Positions 1 through 7,777 are shown, counted from the first letter of the stretch. The stretch: DNA of 16,956 bases from Micavibrio sp. UBA1664 (GCA_002320485.1 DCKW01000047.1:1-16956); one strand, 5' to 3'. Numbers and translations: made by a program. Notes: a model not told the origin generated them from the sequence alone.

Positions 1-186
1 ATGACAAAAATGCTGGATAAAGAAAATGCCGCCAAAGACATTGCGGGGTATCGGGATGCCCCTGCCGGCTTAAGAATATGGTGCGGGGCCACTGTTGAGG
101 CGGACAACATCCGCTCCCTATTACCATGGATAGAATGGGCCTATAACCAGACATTGGTCGATAATAATATTTCAAAAGTGGCTTAA
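1..186 (+). CDS. serC: Phosphoserine aminotransferase, C-terminal fragment (5' end outside window)
   Basis: SerC is a PLP enzyme that moves an amino group from glutamate to 3-phosphohydroxypyruvate, giving phosphoserine, the second step of serine synthesis; it is cytosolic. Only the last 61 codons are here, open from base 1 to TAA at 184-186, so the ATG at base 1 is an internal Met and not the start (the family is about 360-390 aa). The stretch AGYRDAPAGLRIWCGATVE followed by an LLPWIEWAY-like end is what I recognise as the C-terminus of alphaproteobacterial SerC. The serA gene about 1.1 kb downstream on the same strand, the preceding step of the same pathway, supports the call. Confidence 0.85.
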   Translation: MTKMLDKENAAKDIAGYRDAPAGLRIWCGATVEADNIRSLLPWIEWAYNQTLVDNNISKVA

Positions 187-348
187 ATAAATATTTTTTG
201 TTGCAATGCATTTTAAAAACATGTTTTGATAAACTCATGGTTAAACAAATCAACAATGTTGTTGTGATTCTTCTCAACCTCCTCGTGATCATTCATGAAG
301 GGGCTGAAACCGTTTAACCAGACAATTACCCGAAATATAAACGAATTC
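187..348 (+). other. A+T-rich spacer after serC, no gene seen
   Basis: This is the stretch between the serC stop and the terminator hairpin. It holds a perfect 12-bp palindrome AAAACATGTTTT at 216-227. No convincing -35/-10 pair with normal spacing was found. It could be the serC 3' UTR or the body of a small RNA ending at the following terminator; the sequence does not decide. Confidence 0.35.
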
Positions 349-382
349 AGCGCCCATCTCAAAAAAGATCGGCGCTTTTTTA
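349..382 (+). terminator. Rho-independent terminator between serC and the 411 ORF
   Basis: AGCGCC (349-354) pairs with GGCGCT (371-376). An inner ATCT/AGAT pairing is separated from it by one C-C mismatch, and a T-run follows immediately. It would end the serC transcript, but it lies only 28 bases before the next ATG, so that gene is either transcribed by read-through or starts from a promoter I could not find. Confidence 0.75.
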
Positions 383-410
383 ATGCTTAAAAAACTGAAA
401 GGAAAAAACA

Positions 411-560
411 ATGTTCGGAATTAAAACAAATGATAATCAACCAGCGTCATCGGCAACCAAAGGATTTAAAGCCGTTGCCGTGGAAGCATCTACACAAGAA
501 AACCCAAGAGAAGTTTCAGGCGCAGAAACGGCGGCACGTATGGGTTGTCTACCGGGTTAA
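411..560 (+). CDS. Short hypothetical protein, 49 aa
   Basis: This open frame of 49 codons has a purine-rich AAAGGAAAAAA stretch just before its ATG and ends in TAA at 558-560. I do not recognise the product. It is polar and low in hydrophobics (MFGIKTNDNQPASSATKG at the N-terminus), with no signal peptide or membrane segment, and looks largely disordered. A weak likeness exists to the disordered head of the next gene product: both carry an NDNQ motif followed by an S/Q/A/K-rich run and then a KA-x-VEA string. This could mean that the two belong together or that one is a relic duplication. The good ribosome site favours a real gene, but the length leaves doubt. Confidence 0.5.
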   Translation: MFGIKTNDNQPASSATKGFKAVAVEASTQENPREVSGAETAARMGCLPG

Positions 561-605
561 AGCAAATTTAACTTAATTGTATCAACGCTTAATACAGAGA
601 ATAAA

Positions 606-1217
606 ATGTCAGATCAACACTATCAAGGAATACCGCAAAGAGCGACAGAGCAAATGGGCGACGCAGTCAATGCGTTCACCCCCGCTGCCTCAAGACAACC
701 CGCGCACCATCCAAAGCCGCACATGGTTGTCAATAATGACAATCAGGCTCCGCAACCATCAAAACAAACGCAAGCCAAGACAGTAGGGCAATCTTCATCA
801 AGGGAAAAACATATGGCGAAAGCTATTGTTGAAGCGGATAATCCTGTTGTGATTATTACGCGTGACATGGCCGAAAGTTACGGCAATATGTCGAAATATC
901 TTTATGACACCTTCCCGGGCACTCCCGTTATTTTCGAAGATGCAAAAACCGAGCACAGTTTCAGATCCGCCGCATGGAGCGATCATACCAGATCCCGCCA
1001 GCATGTTGCCGGCCATTTTACCGACAATGCGAACGGACATACAATCTCTAACGCGTCATCCATTGATGTTGTGGTCGTTTTGGGAACACCAACACAGGCC
1101 ATGAAAGATACTTTTCCCAGAGCGCAGTTTTTTGCCAATAAAAAAGGACAAATAGATAACCGTGTGAATTTTGCCTTGATTAACGATCTGCGAAAAAAAT
1201 CGCCAAAACCCGCCTGA
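606..1217 (+). CDS. Hypothetical protein with disordered N-terminus and possible Rossmann-like body
   Basis: The open frame has 203 codons; the family is not recognised. Residues 1-69 are rich in Gln, Pro, His, Asn and Ser and look disordered. From Met70 (base 813) the protein becomes globular, with alternating strand/helix character: NPVVIITRD near 79-87, and SIDVVVVLGTPTQAM further on, which looks like a buried strand followed by a Gly-containing turn. There are no membrane segments. The start is uncertain. ATG 606 has only a weak upstream site, while ATG 813 is preceded by AGGGA at good spacing and would give a 134-aa protein. It lies between serC and serA, starting 45 bases after the 49-codon ORF. 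I assign no function. Confidence 0.7.
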   Translation: MSDQHYQGIPQRATEQMGDAVNAFTPAASRQPAHHPKPHMVVNNDNQAPQPSKQTQAKTVGQSSSREKHMAKAIVEADNPVVIITRDMAESYGNMSKYLYDTFPGTPVIFEDAKTEHSFRSAAWSDHTRSRQHVAGHFTDNANGHTISNASSIDVVVVLGTPTQAMKDTFPRAQFFANKKGQIDNRVNFALINDLRKKSPKPA

Positions 1218-1260
1218 TAGTCTGCAACGGGGATAGTTTTTTGATTTATCCCGATAGTAT

Positions 1261-1292
1261 TTGACATTTCCCCCTCCTCGGTATGGTATAAC
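1261..1292 (+). promoter_or_regulatory. Candidate serA promoter
   Basis: A perfect TTGACA -35 hexamer lies at 1261-1266. The -10 is less clear: TATGGT at 1282-1287 (15-base spacer) or TATAAC at 1287-1292 (20-base spacer), both off the ideal 17. An imperfect GGGATA/TATCCC inverted repeat just upstream (about 1220-1253) may end transcription of the preceding gene or be an operator. Confidence 0.4.
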
Positions 1293-1326
1293 GCTTTAGC
1301 GAACTGGACAAAAGGAGGGATTTTTC

Positions 1327-2898
1327 ATGCCAAAGGTTTTAATCAGTGATAAAATGGCACCGCTTGCCGCCGACATTTTCAGGCAAAAAGGCGTTGAAGT
1401 GGATGTAATTACGGGACAATCCCCCGAGGAATTAAAATCGATTATCGGCCAATATGACGGGCTTGCCATCCGTTCCTCCACCACCGTTACCCCCGAAATT
1501 CTTGAGGCGGCAACGAATTTGAAAGTGATCGGCCGCGCCGGTATCGGCGTTGATAATGTCGATATTGCAAAAGCAACGGAACGCGGGGTGATTGTGATGA
1601 ATACGCCGTTCGGAAACAGCATCACAACCGCGGAACACACAATTTCCATGATGATGGCTTTGGCCCGTCAAATTCCGCAAGCCAACGCCTCAACGCACGC
1701 CGGAAAGTGGGAAAAATCAAAATTTATGGGTGTTGAATTGTTTAATAAAACACTTGGCGTAATCGGATGCGGCAATATCGGTGCCATCGTCATTGACCGC
1801 GCCCAAGGGTTGAAGATGAAGGTAATAGGGTTTGACCCATTCCTGACCGATGCACGCGCCGCGGAAATGGGTATTGAAAAAGTCGAGTTGGACGAACTAT
1901 ACGCCCGAGCCGACTTTATCACCTTGCATGTCCCCAAAACGGAAACTACGGCCAATATGATTAACAAGGATGCCTTCGCCAAGATGAAAGAGGGTGTACG
2001 TATTCTGAATGTCGCACGCGGTGGTCTTGTAAATGAGGATGATCTTTTACACGCTTTAAACAACGGTAACGTGGCAGGGGCGGCACTGGATGTTTTTGTT
2101 AAGGAACCGGCCACAGAAAATCCGTTATTCAATCATGATAATGTTATCTGTACGCCTCACCTTGGGGCAAGTACGCTTGAGGCGCAAGACAATGTTGCCA
2201 TTCAGGTTGCAGAACAAATTGCTGATTATTTGGTGACAGGGGCGGTATCGAATGCGCTCAATACACCGTCAATCAGTGCAGAGGACGCACCGAAACTCAA
2301 ACCATATTTGGTTTTGGCTGAGCAGTTAGGCTCCATGATGGGGCAAATTACCGACACTGCAATCAAATCGATTACAGTGGAATATATGGGGTCTGTCGGC
2401 AAATTGAACACCAAACCCCTGACAGCCATGGCAGTGGCCAATGTATTAAAGGCGTCTTTGGAAGGGGTTAATATGGTCTCCGCCCCGGCAGTGGCCGAAT
2501 CACGCGGGATTGATATTGCGACGATAATGCGGGAAAAAGAAGATCTGCCCACTGCCATCCGGTTAAAAATCAAAACCGAAAAACGCGAAAAAGAAGTAAC
2601 AGGAACATTATTCGGCGGTAAGCCGCGGATCGTTTCGATTGATAATGTTCCTGTAGAGGTGGCCGTCACCCCGTCCATGTTGTTCATCCGCAATGATGAT
2701 AAACCTGGCCTGATCGGCGGTATCGGCACGATTTTAGGCGAAGCCGGCGTTAATATCGCCGACTTTCGTCTGGGGCGTATTGAAGGTACATCGGAAGCGG
2801 TTGCGATTGTTGCAATTGACGGAGAAGTTCCTAAAGACGTTATTGAAAGACTGCGTGCATTACCTACCGTACAACAGTTGAAAGCTTTGACGTTTTAA
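1327..2898 (+). CDS. serA: D-3-phosphoglycerate dehydrogenase
   Basis: SerA oxidises 3-phosphoglycerate to 3-phosphohydroxypyruvate with NAD+, the committed step of serine synthesis in the cytosol. The 523 residues match the long form of the family. The order is a split substrate domain (about 1-100 and 285-315), an NAD-binding domain with GCGNIG at 147-152, catalytic Arg231 (in NVARGG), Glu260 and His278 (in TPHLGAST), an intervening allosteric-substrate-binding domain (about 320-440), and a C-terminal ACT domain beginning near IRNDDKPG at 454. The ACT domain in this family usually binds serine for feedback control. The start is fixed by a strong AAAGGAGGG site at 1311-1319. It probably heads a unit with the flavin reductase and recR, given the short spacings. 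Confidence 0.97.
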   Translation: MPKVLISDKMAPLAADIFRQKGVEVDVITGQSPEELKSIIGQYDGLAIRSSTTVTPEILEAATNLKVIGRAGIGVDNVDIAKATERGVIVMNTPFGNSITTAEHTISMMMALARQIPQANASTHAGKWEKSKFMGVELFNKTLGVIGCGNIGAIVIDRAQGLKMKVIGFDPFLTDARAAEMGIEKVELDELYARADFITLHVPKTETTANMINKDAFAKMKEGVRILNVARGGLVNEDDLLHALNNGNVAGAALDVFVKEPATENPLFNHDNVICTPHLGASTLEAQDNVAIQVAEQIADYLVTGAVSNALNTPSISAEDAPKLKPYLVLAEQLGSMMGQITDTAIKSITVEYMGSVGKLNTKPLTAMAVANVLKASLEGVNMVSAPAVAESRGIDIATIMREKEDLPTAIRLKIKTEKREKEVTGTLFGGKPRIVSIDNVPVEVAVTPSMLFIRNDDKPGLIGGIGTILGEAGVNIADFRLGRIEGTSEAVAIVAIDGEVPKDVIERLRALPTVQQLKALTF

Positions 2899-2923
2899 CC
2901 GTTTTATCGCATAGTCACAAACA

Positions 2924-3535
2924 ATGACAAACGCGTACATATTGCAATTCGAGGACGTAACGGAGAATATCCGTATCGTAACGATCCAAATGCCCAAGGG
3001 GGTGAAATTCATCTTCACCCCCGGACAGTATGTTGATATCCATTTTGACGGATTCGACCCGCGGCCTTTCTCCATTGCCAGCGCGCCCCGCACCGACAAT
3101 ACGTTTGATATCCATGTTCGTAATTCAGGATATAATATCAGTCGTAAATTATGCGAAAACCTGACCCAGGGAGAGCCTGTTCATATCACCCCCGCCAAAG
3201 GCCATTTGAAATATCATGAGAGCGGAAAAGCGATCGTTTTTATTGCCGGCGGAACTGGCATAACGCCTTTTTTGGCAATGATGGAGGCAAACCCGACAAA
3301 ACCGGCGACCATTTATTGGGGCATGACGACGGAGGATGATTTTTACATCCGACCGCATAGAAACGGCCTTGCCGTTCATTATTGTACCGATATTTACCCG
3401 GTTGACGCCTACTTGCTCGACCCCGTTGAGGATGCGGTAATATATTTAAGCGGTCCGCCCGCCATGATCCGTGATTCAAAGGCAAAGTTGTTGGCATACG
3501 GCATTGAACCCTCTAATATCATCCATGATGAATAA
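2924..3535 (+). CDS. FAD/NAD(P)-binding reductase of the ferredoxin-NADP reductase superfamily (Fre-like)
   Basis: The 203-aa protein has the two-domain layout of the ferredoxin reductase family. A flavin-binding barrel carries RPFSIAS (47-53), the motif that holds the isoalloxazine and phosphate. A nucleotide-binding domain carries GGTGITP (109-115) and a C-terminal YLSGPPAM (174-181). Such proteins move electrons from NAD(P)H to free flavins or to an attached or partner iron-sulphur protein. No ferredoxin, globin or oxygenase domain is fused, so it most resembles the stand-alone flavin reductase Fre, though somewhat shorter (Fre is about 230 aa). Its electron acceptor cannot be told from the sequence. 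It begins 25 bases after serA with no strong ribosome site, and its stop overlaps the recR start by 8 bases, so translation of recR may depend on it. Confidence 0.85.
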   Translation: MTNAYILQFEDVTENIRIVTIQMPKGVKFIFTPGQYVDIHFDGFDPRPFSIASAPRTDNTFDIHVRNSGYNISRKLCENLTQGEPVHITPAKGHLKYHESGKAIVFIAGGTGITPFLAMMEANPTKPATIYWGMTTEDDFYIRPHRNGLAVHYCTDIYPVDAYLLDPVEDAVIYLSGPPAMIRDSKAKLLAYGIEPSNIIHDE

Positions 3536-4127
3536 ATCCCCCGATGCGATAGAAAACCTGATTAAACGTCTGTCCAAGCTCCCCGGTATGGGTAGCCGCT
3601 CGGCACGGCGTGTCGCATTACATTTGCTGTCGGATAAGGACATGCGGTTGCAACCATTGGAGCAAGCGCTCGCTTTCGCGCGTGAAACGGTCGATAAATG
3701 TTCTGTTTGTGGCAATCTGGATGTGCATGACCCATGCGCCATTTGCACCAACAAACACAAAGACGCCTCTAAAATCTGTATCGTTCAATCGGTGGGCGAT
3801 ATATGGGCCATGGAGCGTACTGGATTCTACGACGGGCATTACCATGTTCTCGGCGGTGTATTATCGGCATTGGATGGCATTACGCCTGAAAAATTATCCA
3901 TTTCACAATTGCTTCATCGTCTGGATAACGCGGGTGAAATCATTATGGCACTGGGTGCCACCGTTGACGGGCAAGCCACGGCACATTATATCGCCGAGCG
4001 TGTCCGCAAAACCCATCCTGATATCATCATATCGCGTTTAGCCTATGGCGTCCCAATCGGCGGAGAGGTTGAGTATCTGGACGATTCCACGCTTGCCACC
4101 GCGATGAAATCACGCAGTCATTTTTAA
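3528..4127 (+). CDS. recR: Recombination mediator protein RecR
   Basis: RecR works with RecO (and RecF) to load RecA onto SSB-covered single strands at gaps and stalled forks. The 199 residues match the usual length of about 200. There is an N-terminal helix-hairpin-helix (about 9-35, with KLPGMGSRSARRVALHLL), a four-cysteine zinc finger (Cys58, Cys61, Cys70, Cys73), then a Toprim domain (about 80-175) and the C-terminal GVPIGGEVEYLDDSTL motif typical of RecR. Two adjacent ATGs (3525 and 3528) are possible starts; the longer in-frame reading from 3471 adds residues unlike RecR. It overlaps the end of the flavin reductase gene. The common dnaX-ybaB-recR arrangement is not kept here. Confidence 0.96.
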   Translation: MNKSPDAIENLIKRLSKLPGMGSRSARRVALHLLSDKDMRLQPLEQALAFARETVDKCSVCGNLDVHDPCAICTNKHKDASKICIVQSVGDIWAMERTGFYDGHYHVLGGVLSALDGITPEKLSISQLLHRLDNAGEIIMALGATVDGQATAHYIAERVRKTHPDIIISRLAYGVPIGGEVEYLDDSTLATAMKSRSHF

Positions 4128-4136
4128 AATAATCAA

Positions 4137-4676
4137 TCAGGCAGCGGTGCGGGTCAAAACCTGAACGGTGACAGGTTTACGATTCTCATTCGCATACTGT
4201 ACCGCCTTATCCACATTCGGTGATGCATTATTACTGGCATGAATGGCGAAAATCTCATCACAGTTAGCCACAACAGAGGCATAACGGCCACAAGTTTGGG
4301 CTTCTTCGTTTGTTTGGCCCAATTTCAAAGAGTCCGGTCTTTCCGCCTGCAAGCGTTTAATTTGATCAATTGTATATTGTGCTTCCTCTGCATCGATCAA
4401 TTCCTGATCGACCAGCGCCATGCAATCCTCGGCAAATTGATCAACGGAATTCTGCTGCATGTGCACCTGAAAGTCGATATCGTCAGCATGGTTTTGTAAT
4501 AAGAATGCCAGTGTTCGACAATCAATACCGGGCGCGGCACTTAAAAGAATGCGTCCGCCTCTGGAGCGCACGCTGTCGATAATATTTTCCAGCTCGTCCT
4601 CCAGATCGTCGAAAACGTCAACGAAGCGCGATCCGATAATTCCAAACCAGTTTGATGTCATGGTCTTTACTTTCAT
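4137..4676 (-). CDS. Rossmann-fold (SLOG/DprA-like) protein of unknown function
   Basis: The 179-aa soluble protein belongs to no family I can name with certainty. Its FGIIGSR near the N-terminus (11-17), the RGGRILLSAAPGID stretch (39-52) and an ending of the type PNVDKAVQYANENRKPVTV resemble SLOG-superfamily Rossmann folds (the group with DprA, LOG and YpsA), which bind nucleotides or their derivatives. The middle (about 75-125) is acidic and probably helical. The start at 4676 is chosen because AGAGGA sits 8 bases before it; an in-frame ATG at 4703 has no such site. It faces recR, 9 bases apart at the stops, and is divergent from xseA. A role in nucleotide sensing or DNA handling is only a guess from the fold. 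Confidence 0.7.
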   Translation of the reverse strand: MKVKTMTSNWFGIIGSRFVDVFDDLEDELENIIDSVRSRGGRILLSAAPGIDCRTLAFLLQNHADDIDFQVHMQQNSVDQFAEDCMALVDQELIDAEEAQYTIDQIKRLQAERPDSLKLGQTNEEAQTCGRYASVVANCDEIFAIHASNNASPNVDKAVQYANENRKPVTVQVLTRTAA

Positions 4677-4733
4677 AAAAAATGTCCTCTTTTTGTATTC
4701 CATTTCATAATGGTCAAATGAAGGTGAATTGCT

Positions 4734-4762
4734 AGTCTACACACTTTCGGCAATCGACACAA
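4734..4762 (-). promoter_or_regulatory. Candidate promoter for the SLOG-like gene
   Basis: On the minus strand TTGTGT (4762-4757) and TAGACT (4739-4734) are spaced by 17 bases. This predicts a leader of roughly 50 bases before the ATG at 4676. Confidence 0.4.
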
Positions 4763-4777
4763 ATCGACTTTCGGTCT

Positions 4778-6103
4778 ATGCTTGTTACCATGATTGATAA
4801 CGTTCCGGAATTCAGTGTTTCCGACCTGTCACGTGCCGTTAAGCAAACGGTTGAGGGGGCTTTTTCGCATGTCCGTGTGCGCGGTGAGCTTTCCCGCATT
4901 ACAGTTGCAAAATCGGGCCATTTATATAGCGATCTTAAGGACGAAGGCTCCACCCTGTCTGTCGTATGCTGGAAAGGCACGGTCCAACAATTGACCTTGC
5001 GTCCCGAGGAAGGTATGGAAGTGATTTGCACGGGCCGCATGACCACTTTTCCGGGGTCATCGCGTTACCAATTAATTATTGAGGGAATGGAGCTGGCGGG
5101 CGAAGGCGCGCTCCTTAAACTGTTAGAACAACGCAAACAAAAATTGGCAGAAGAAGGGTTGTTTGATGAAAACCGTAAACAGCCGCTTCCCTTTCTTCCG
5201 AAAACAATCGGTGTTGTCACATCCCCGACAGGGGCCGTTATCCGTGATATTATTCACCGTGTGCGCGAGCGTTTCCCCTGTCACATTATTGTGTGGCCCG
5301 TACAGGTACAGGGGCAAGGCGCCGCCGAGCAAATTGCCAGAGGTATTCAGGGCTTCAACAAGGTACAATCGCATAATCGTCCCGATCTCATTATCGTGGC
5401 GCGGGGCGGCGGTTCATTGGAAGACCTTATGGCCTTTAACGAGGAAATTGTTGTGCGCGCCGCCGCTGCCTCGGAAATTCCGCTTATATCCGCCGTCGGT
5501 CACGAGACGGATGTCACATTAATCGATTTTGCCGCCGATATGCGTGCGCCAACCCCGACGGGCGCAGCCGAGATTGCGGTTCCGGTGCGGGAAAACCTGA
5601 TGGCTCAGGTGGCAGATGACAATAGCCGCTTACGGCAATCCGTCACGCGTATGATTGAACAAAACAGACGTACAGTGGAGCAAACCACGCGTGTCCTTGC
5701 CAATCCCCATCGTATGATTGAGCCGATGGAGCAGAAATTCGATACTGTCGGTGATAAGCTGAATGTGGCTTTTGCCAGAATGGTCGACCGTCATGACCGC
5801 AATTTGCACGGATTTACCGGCCGCTTGCAAACACCACGATCGGTTGTTCAGCGGGCCGATATGTCCCTATCAACAATGAGTGATCGATTGCATCGCACAC
5901 AAGGGATGCTTGTACAACCGAAACAGGAGAAGGTGGACGCTTTTTCCCGGATGCTTGAGGGATTATCCTATAAGAATATTTTGAATCGCGGATATGCGGT
6001 TTTAAGAAATGATAAGGGGCATGTGCTTCAAACCATTCGTGACATAAAGTCCGCACAAAACATCAACGCCACTGTCAAGGACGGCAAGGCACAGATCCGT
6101 TAG
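4778..6103 (+). CDS. xseA: Exodeoxyribonuclease VII large subunit
   Basis: XseA is the catalytic subunit of exonuclease VII, which with several XseB subunits degrades single-stranded DNA from both ends to short oligonucleotides in mismatch and damage repair. The 441 residues fit the family (E. coli about 456). There is an N-terminal OB-fold (about 10-105, with VRGELSRITVAKSGHLY), followed by the nuclease domain with ARGGGSLEDL (208-217) and GHETDVTLIDFAADMRAPTPT (241-261), the signature region of the family, and then a long helical, coiled-coil-like C-terminal part. The ATG at 4790 (MIDNVPEFSVSDLS) is an equally good start and closer to relatives; neither has a clear ribosome site. No xseB lies next to it. 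Its TAG overlaps the stop of the convergent SDR gene. Confidence 0.96.
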   Translation: MLVTMIDNVPEFSVSDLSRAVKQTVEGAFSHVRVRGELSRITVAKSGHLYSDLKDEGSTLSVVCWKGTVQQLTLRPEEGMEVICTGRMTTFPGSSRYQLIIEGMELAGEGALLKLLEQRKQKLAEEGLFDENRKQPLPFLPKTIGVVTSPTGAVIRDIIHRVRERFPCHIIVWPVQVQGQGAAEQIARGIQGFNKVQSHNRPDLIIVARGGGSLEDLMAFNEEIVVRAAAASEIPLISAVGHETDVTLIDFAADMRAPTPTGAAEIAVPVRENLMAQVADDNSRLRQSVTRMIEQNRRTVEQTTRVLANPHRMIEPMEQKFDTVGDKLNVAFARMVDRHDRNLHGFTGRLQTPRSVVQRADMSLSTMSDRLHRTQGMLVQPKQEKVDAFSRMLEGLSYKNILNRGYAVLRNDKGHVLQTIRDIKSAQNINATVKDGKAQIR

Positions 6104-7029
6104 GACGATTCCCTTTCAAGAACGTCTTCCAACCCTGATTTATAATCAGGGAATTTTAATGTAACCCCCAGCTTGTTTTTGATTTTTTTATTGCAAACAC
6201 GTTTGTTGTCCTTATAGAAACTGCGTGCCAGCGGTGACATGTCCAAATCTTCATCATAGGTTTTAAGCGGCGGAGATTCCTTGCCCAGCAACTTGCACGC
6301 ATAATCTATCAATTCATGTGACGGGGCCGGATTATCATCCGCACAATTATAAATATCCCCTGGGTTAGGTTGATCCATAGAGGCAATCAAGGCCTGCACA
6401 ATATCATCGACATGTACACGGTTAAACGCGTGGCCTTCCTTGTAAACGCGTTTGGAAACCCCTGCGCGAACAGTTTCAATAGCGGACCGCCCGGGGCCGT
6501 AAATCCCTGATAAACGAAAAATATTAATCGGTATTTGCGCGATGCGGCGCATTTTCAACCACTGTATTTCCGCCTTGGCCCTTTTGCTTCCGCGCTCAGA
6601 CGTTGGCCGCAACTCGGCATTTTCATCAACCCAGTCCCCATCGCGGTTTCCGTAGACCGCCGTTGACGAAAGATAACCGATCCATTCCACAGAAGAAATT
6701 TGTAAAATATCGCGCGCGTGGGCCTGAAAAACGACATCACCGCCGTGATTGGGCGGAATTGAAATCAAAATATGGGTTACGCCATTGAGCGTATAGAGAG
6801 GATCGCTCAGTGTCATTCTTTCGGAAAATAAATACGCCTTAATCCCCTTTTTTTCCATTTCACGTCTTTTTTCTACATCGGTGGTCGTTCCGCAGATAAC
6901 CCAGTCTTCCCCTGAATTTTTCAACGTTGCGGCCAGATGTTCCGCCACATAGCCATAGCCGAAACAAAACAGTTTTTTCGGTGAGGAGGGGGAAAAGTCG
7001 CTGAGGGCCATGGCTTCTTTATTGTCCAT
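6100..7029 (-). CDS. SDR-family NAD(P)-dependent epimerase/dehydratase-like protein (YeeZ-like)
   Basis: The 309-aa protein has a Rossmann nucleotide-binding start, LFCFGYGYVAEHLA (20-33), where the last Gly of the usual GxGxxG is Ala. It then has SSTAVYG (121-127), carrying the Ser and Tyr expected at an extended-SDR active site, a RLSGIYGPGR segment near 175-185, and a RVHVDDIV segment near the end of the domain. This fits the atypical extended SDRs such as E. coli YeeZ, whose substrates are unknown. The normal Tyr-x-x-x-Lys pairing is not clear: a Lys-rich GSKRAKAE follows. The start may instead be Met7. It begins 24 bases downstream of the FzlA-like gene stop and was probably transcribed with it. 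Confidence 0.8.
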   Translation of the reverse strand: MDNKEAMALSDFSPSSPKKLFCFGYGYVAEHLAATLKNSGEDWVICGTTTDVEKRREMEKKGIKAYLFSERMTLSDPLYTLNGVTHILISIPPNHGGDVVFQAHARDILQISSVEWIGYLSSTAVYGNRDGDWVDENAELRPTSERGSKRAKAEIQWLKMRRIAQIPINIFRLSGIYGPGRSAIETVRAGVSKRVYKEGHAFNRVHVDDIVQALIASMDQPNPGDIYNCADDNPAPSHELIDYACKLLGKESPPLKTYDEDLDMSPLARSFYKDNKRVCNKKIKNKLGVTLKFPDYKSGLEDVLERESS

Positions 7030-7052
7030 TCTGTTGGTTTAAATTTGTCGCC

Positions 7053-7721
7053 TTAAAAATCAACTTTAGCGTAAGTTTCAGCAGGGGAAAATCCCGGTAC
7101 GCGGTCTTCCAGAAGTTGTTTGAAAGAAGGTCGGGACTTTACCCTTAAATACCACGATTTTGCAAGCGGATGTTCATCCCACGGCACATCGCCCAGATAG
7201 TCAACCGCGGAGAGATGGGCCGCCGCTGCCAGATCGGCATAACTGATCACATCGCCGGCAAGCCAGCGTCGCCGCTCGATAAGGTATGCGATATAATCAA
7301 GATGATAATGAATATTGGCATGTCCCGCCCGTACAGAAGGACCATGCGGTTCCCCCAATCGCAAAAAGCGTTTCATCATTTTTTCACCGACCAGATATTC
7401 GGTCACCTCGCGATTGAACTTCACATCAAACCATCCGACAATGCGTCGCACTTCAGCCCTTTTTACAGGATCCTCGCCTAAAAGTGTGGTTTCAGGGTAA
7501 ACCTCATCAAGATATTCGCAAATCACGGCGGAGTTGGCCAAAACCGTACCATCTTCTTCGATCATCAAAGGCACGTCCCCTGCAGGGTTCATTGCCATAT
7601 ATTCGGTGCGCCGTTCCCATGTTTTTTCGATAATCGCCTCGAACTTTAAATTTTTCTCAGCAAGTGACAGGCGAACTTTACGCGAATGCGGGTGTAGCCA
7701 AAGGTGAAAAAGCGTTCTCAT
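7053..7721 (-). CDS. fzlA: GST-fold protein, probably the cell-division protein FzlA
   Basis: The 222-aa protein has the glutathione S-transferase layout. A thioredoxin-like N-terminal domain starts MRTLFHLWLHPHSRKVRLSL and contains NPAGDVP (45-51, with the cis-Pro) and EDGTVLANSAVICEYL. A helical C-terminal domain contains ADLAAAAHLS (162-171). The tail from 207 (RVPGFSPAETYAKVDF) matches the conserved C-terminal extension that I associate with alphaproteobacterial FzlA. FzlA in Caulobacter binds FtsZ, makes curved filament bundles, and is needed for constriction; it is not known to work as a transferase. A plain detoxifying GST is the alternative. It lies between the 127-aa gene and the SDR gene on the same strand. 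Confidence 0.72.
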   Translation of the reverse strand: MRTLFHLWLHPHSRKVRLSLAEKNLKFEAIIEKTWERRTEYMAMNPAGDVPLMIEEDGTVLANSAVICEYLDEVYPETTLLGEDPVKRAEVRRIVGWFDVKFNREVTEYLVGEKMMKRFLRLGEPHGPSVRAGHANIHYHLDYIAYLIERRRWLAGDVISYADLAAAAHLSAVDYLGDVPWDEHPLAKSWYLRVKSRPSFKQLLEDRVPGFSPAETYAKVDF

Positions 7722-7777
7722 GGTTTATAAGGTTAAATCAAATCGGGGCAGAAATACAGTCATAAAGTATAAGCGCA

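Noticed and set aside
295..390. A 31-codon reading frame spanning the terminator, as a possible leader peptide
   Set aside because: It has no ribosome site, no run of Ser or other regulatory codons, and its frame simply crosses the terminator stem.
798..1267. Minus-strand reading frames opposite the unknown gene between serC and serA
   Set aside because: They lack ribosome sites and family likeness; the plus-strand frame is longer and consistent with the flanking genes.
3471..3524. Longer recR start
   Set aside because: The extra residues are unlike RecR and are the end of the flavin reductase gene in another frame.
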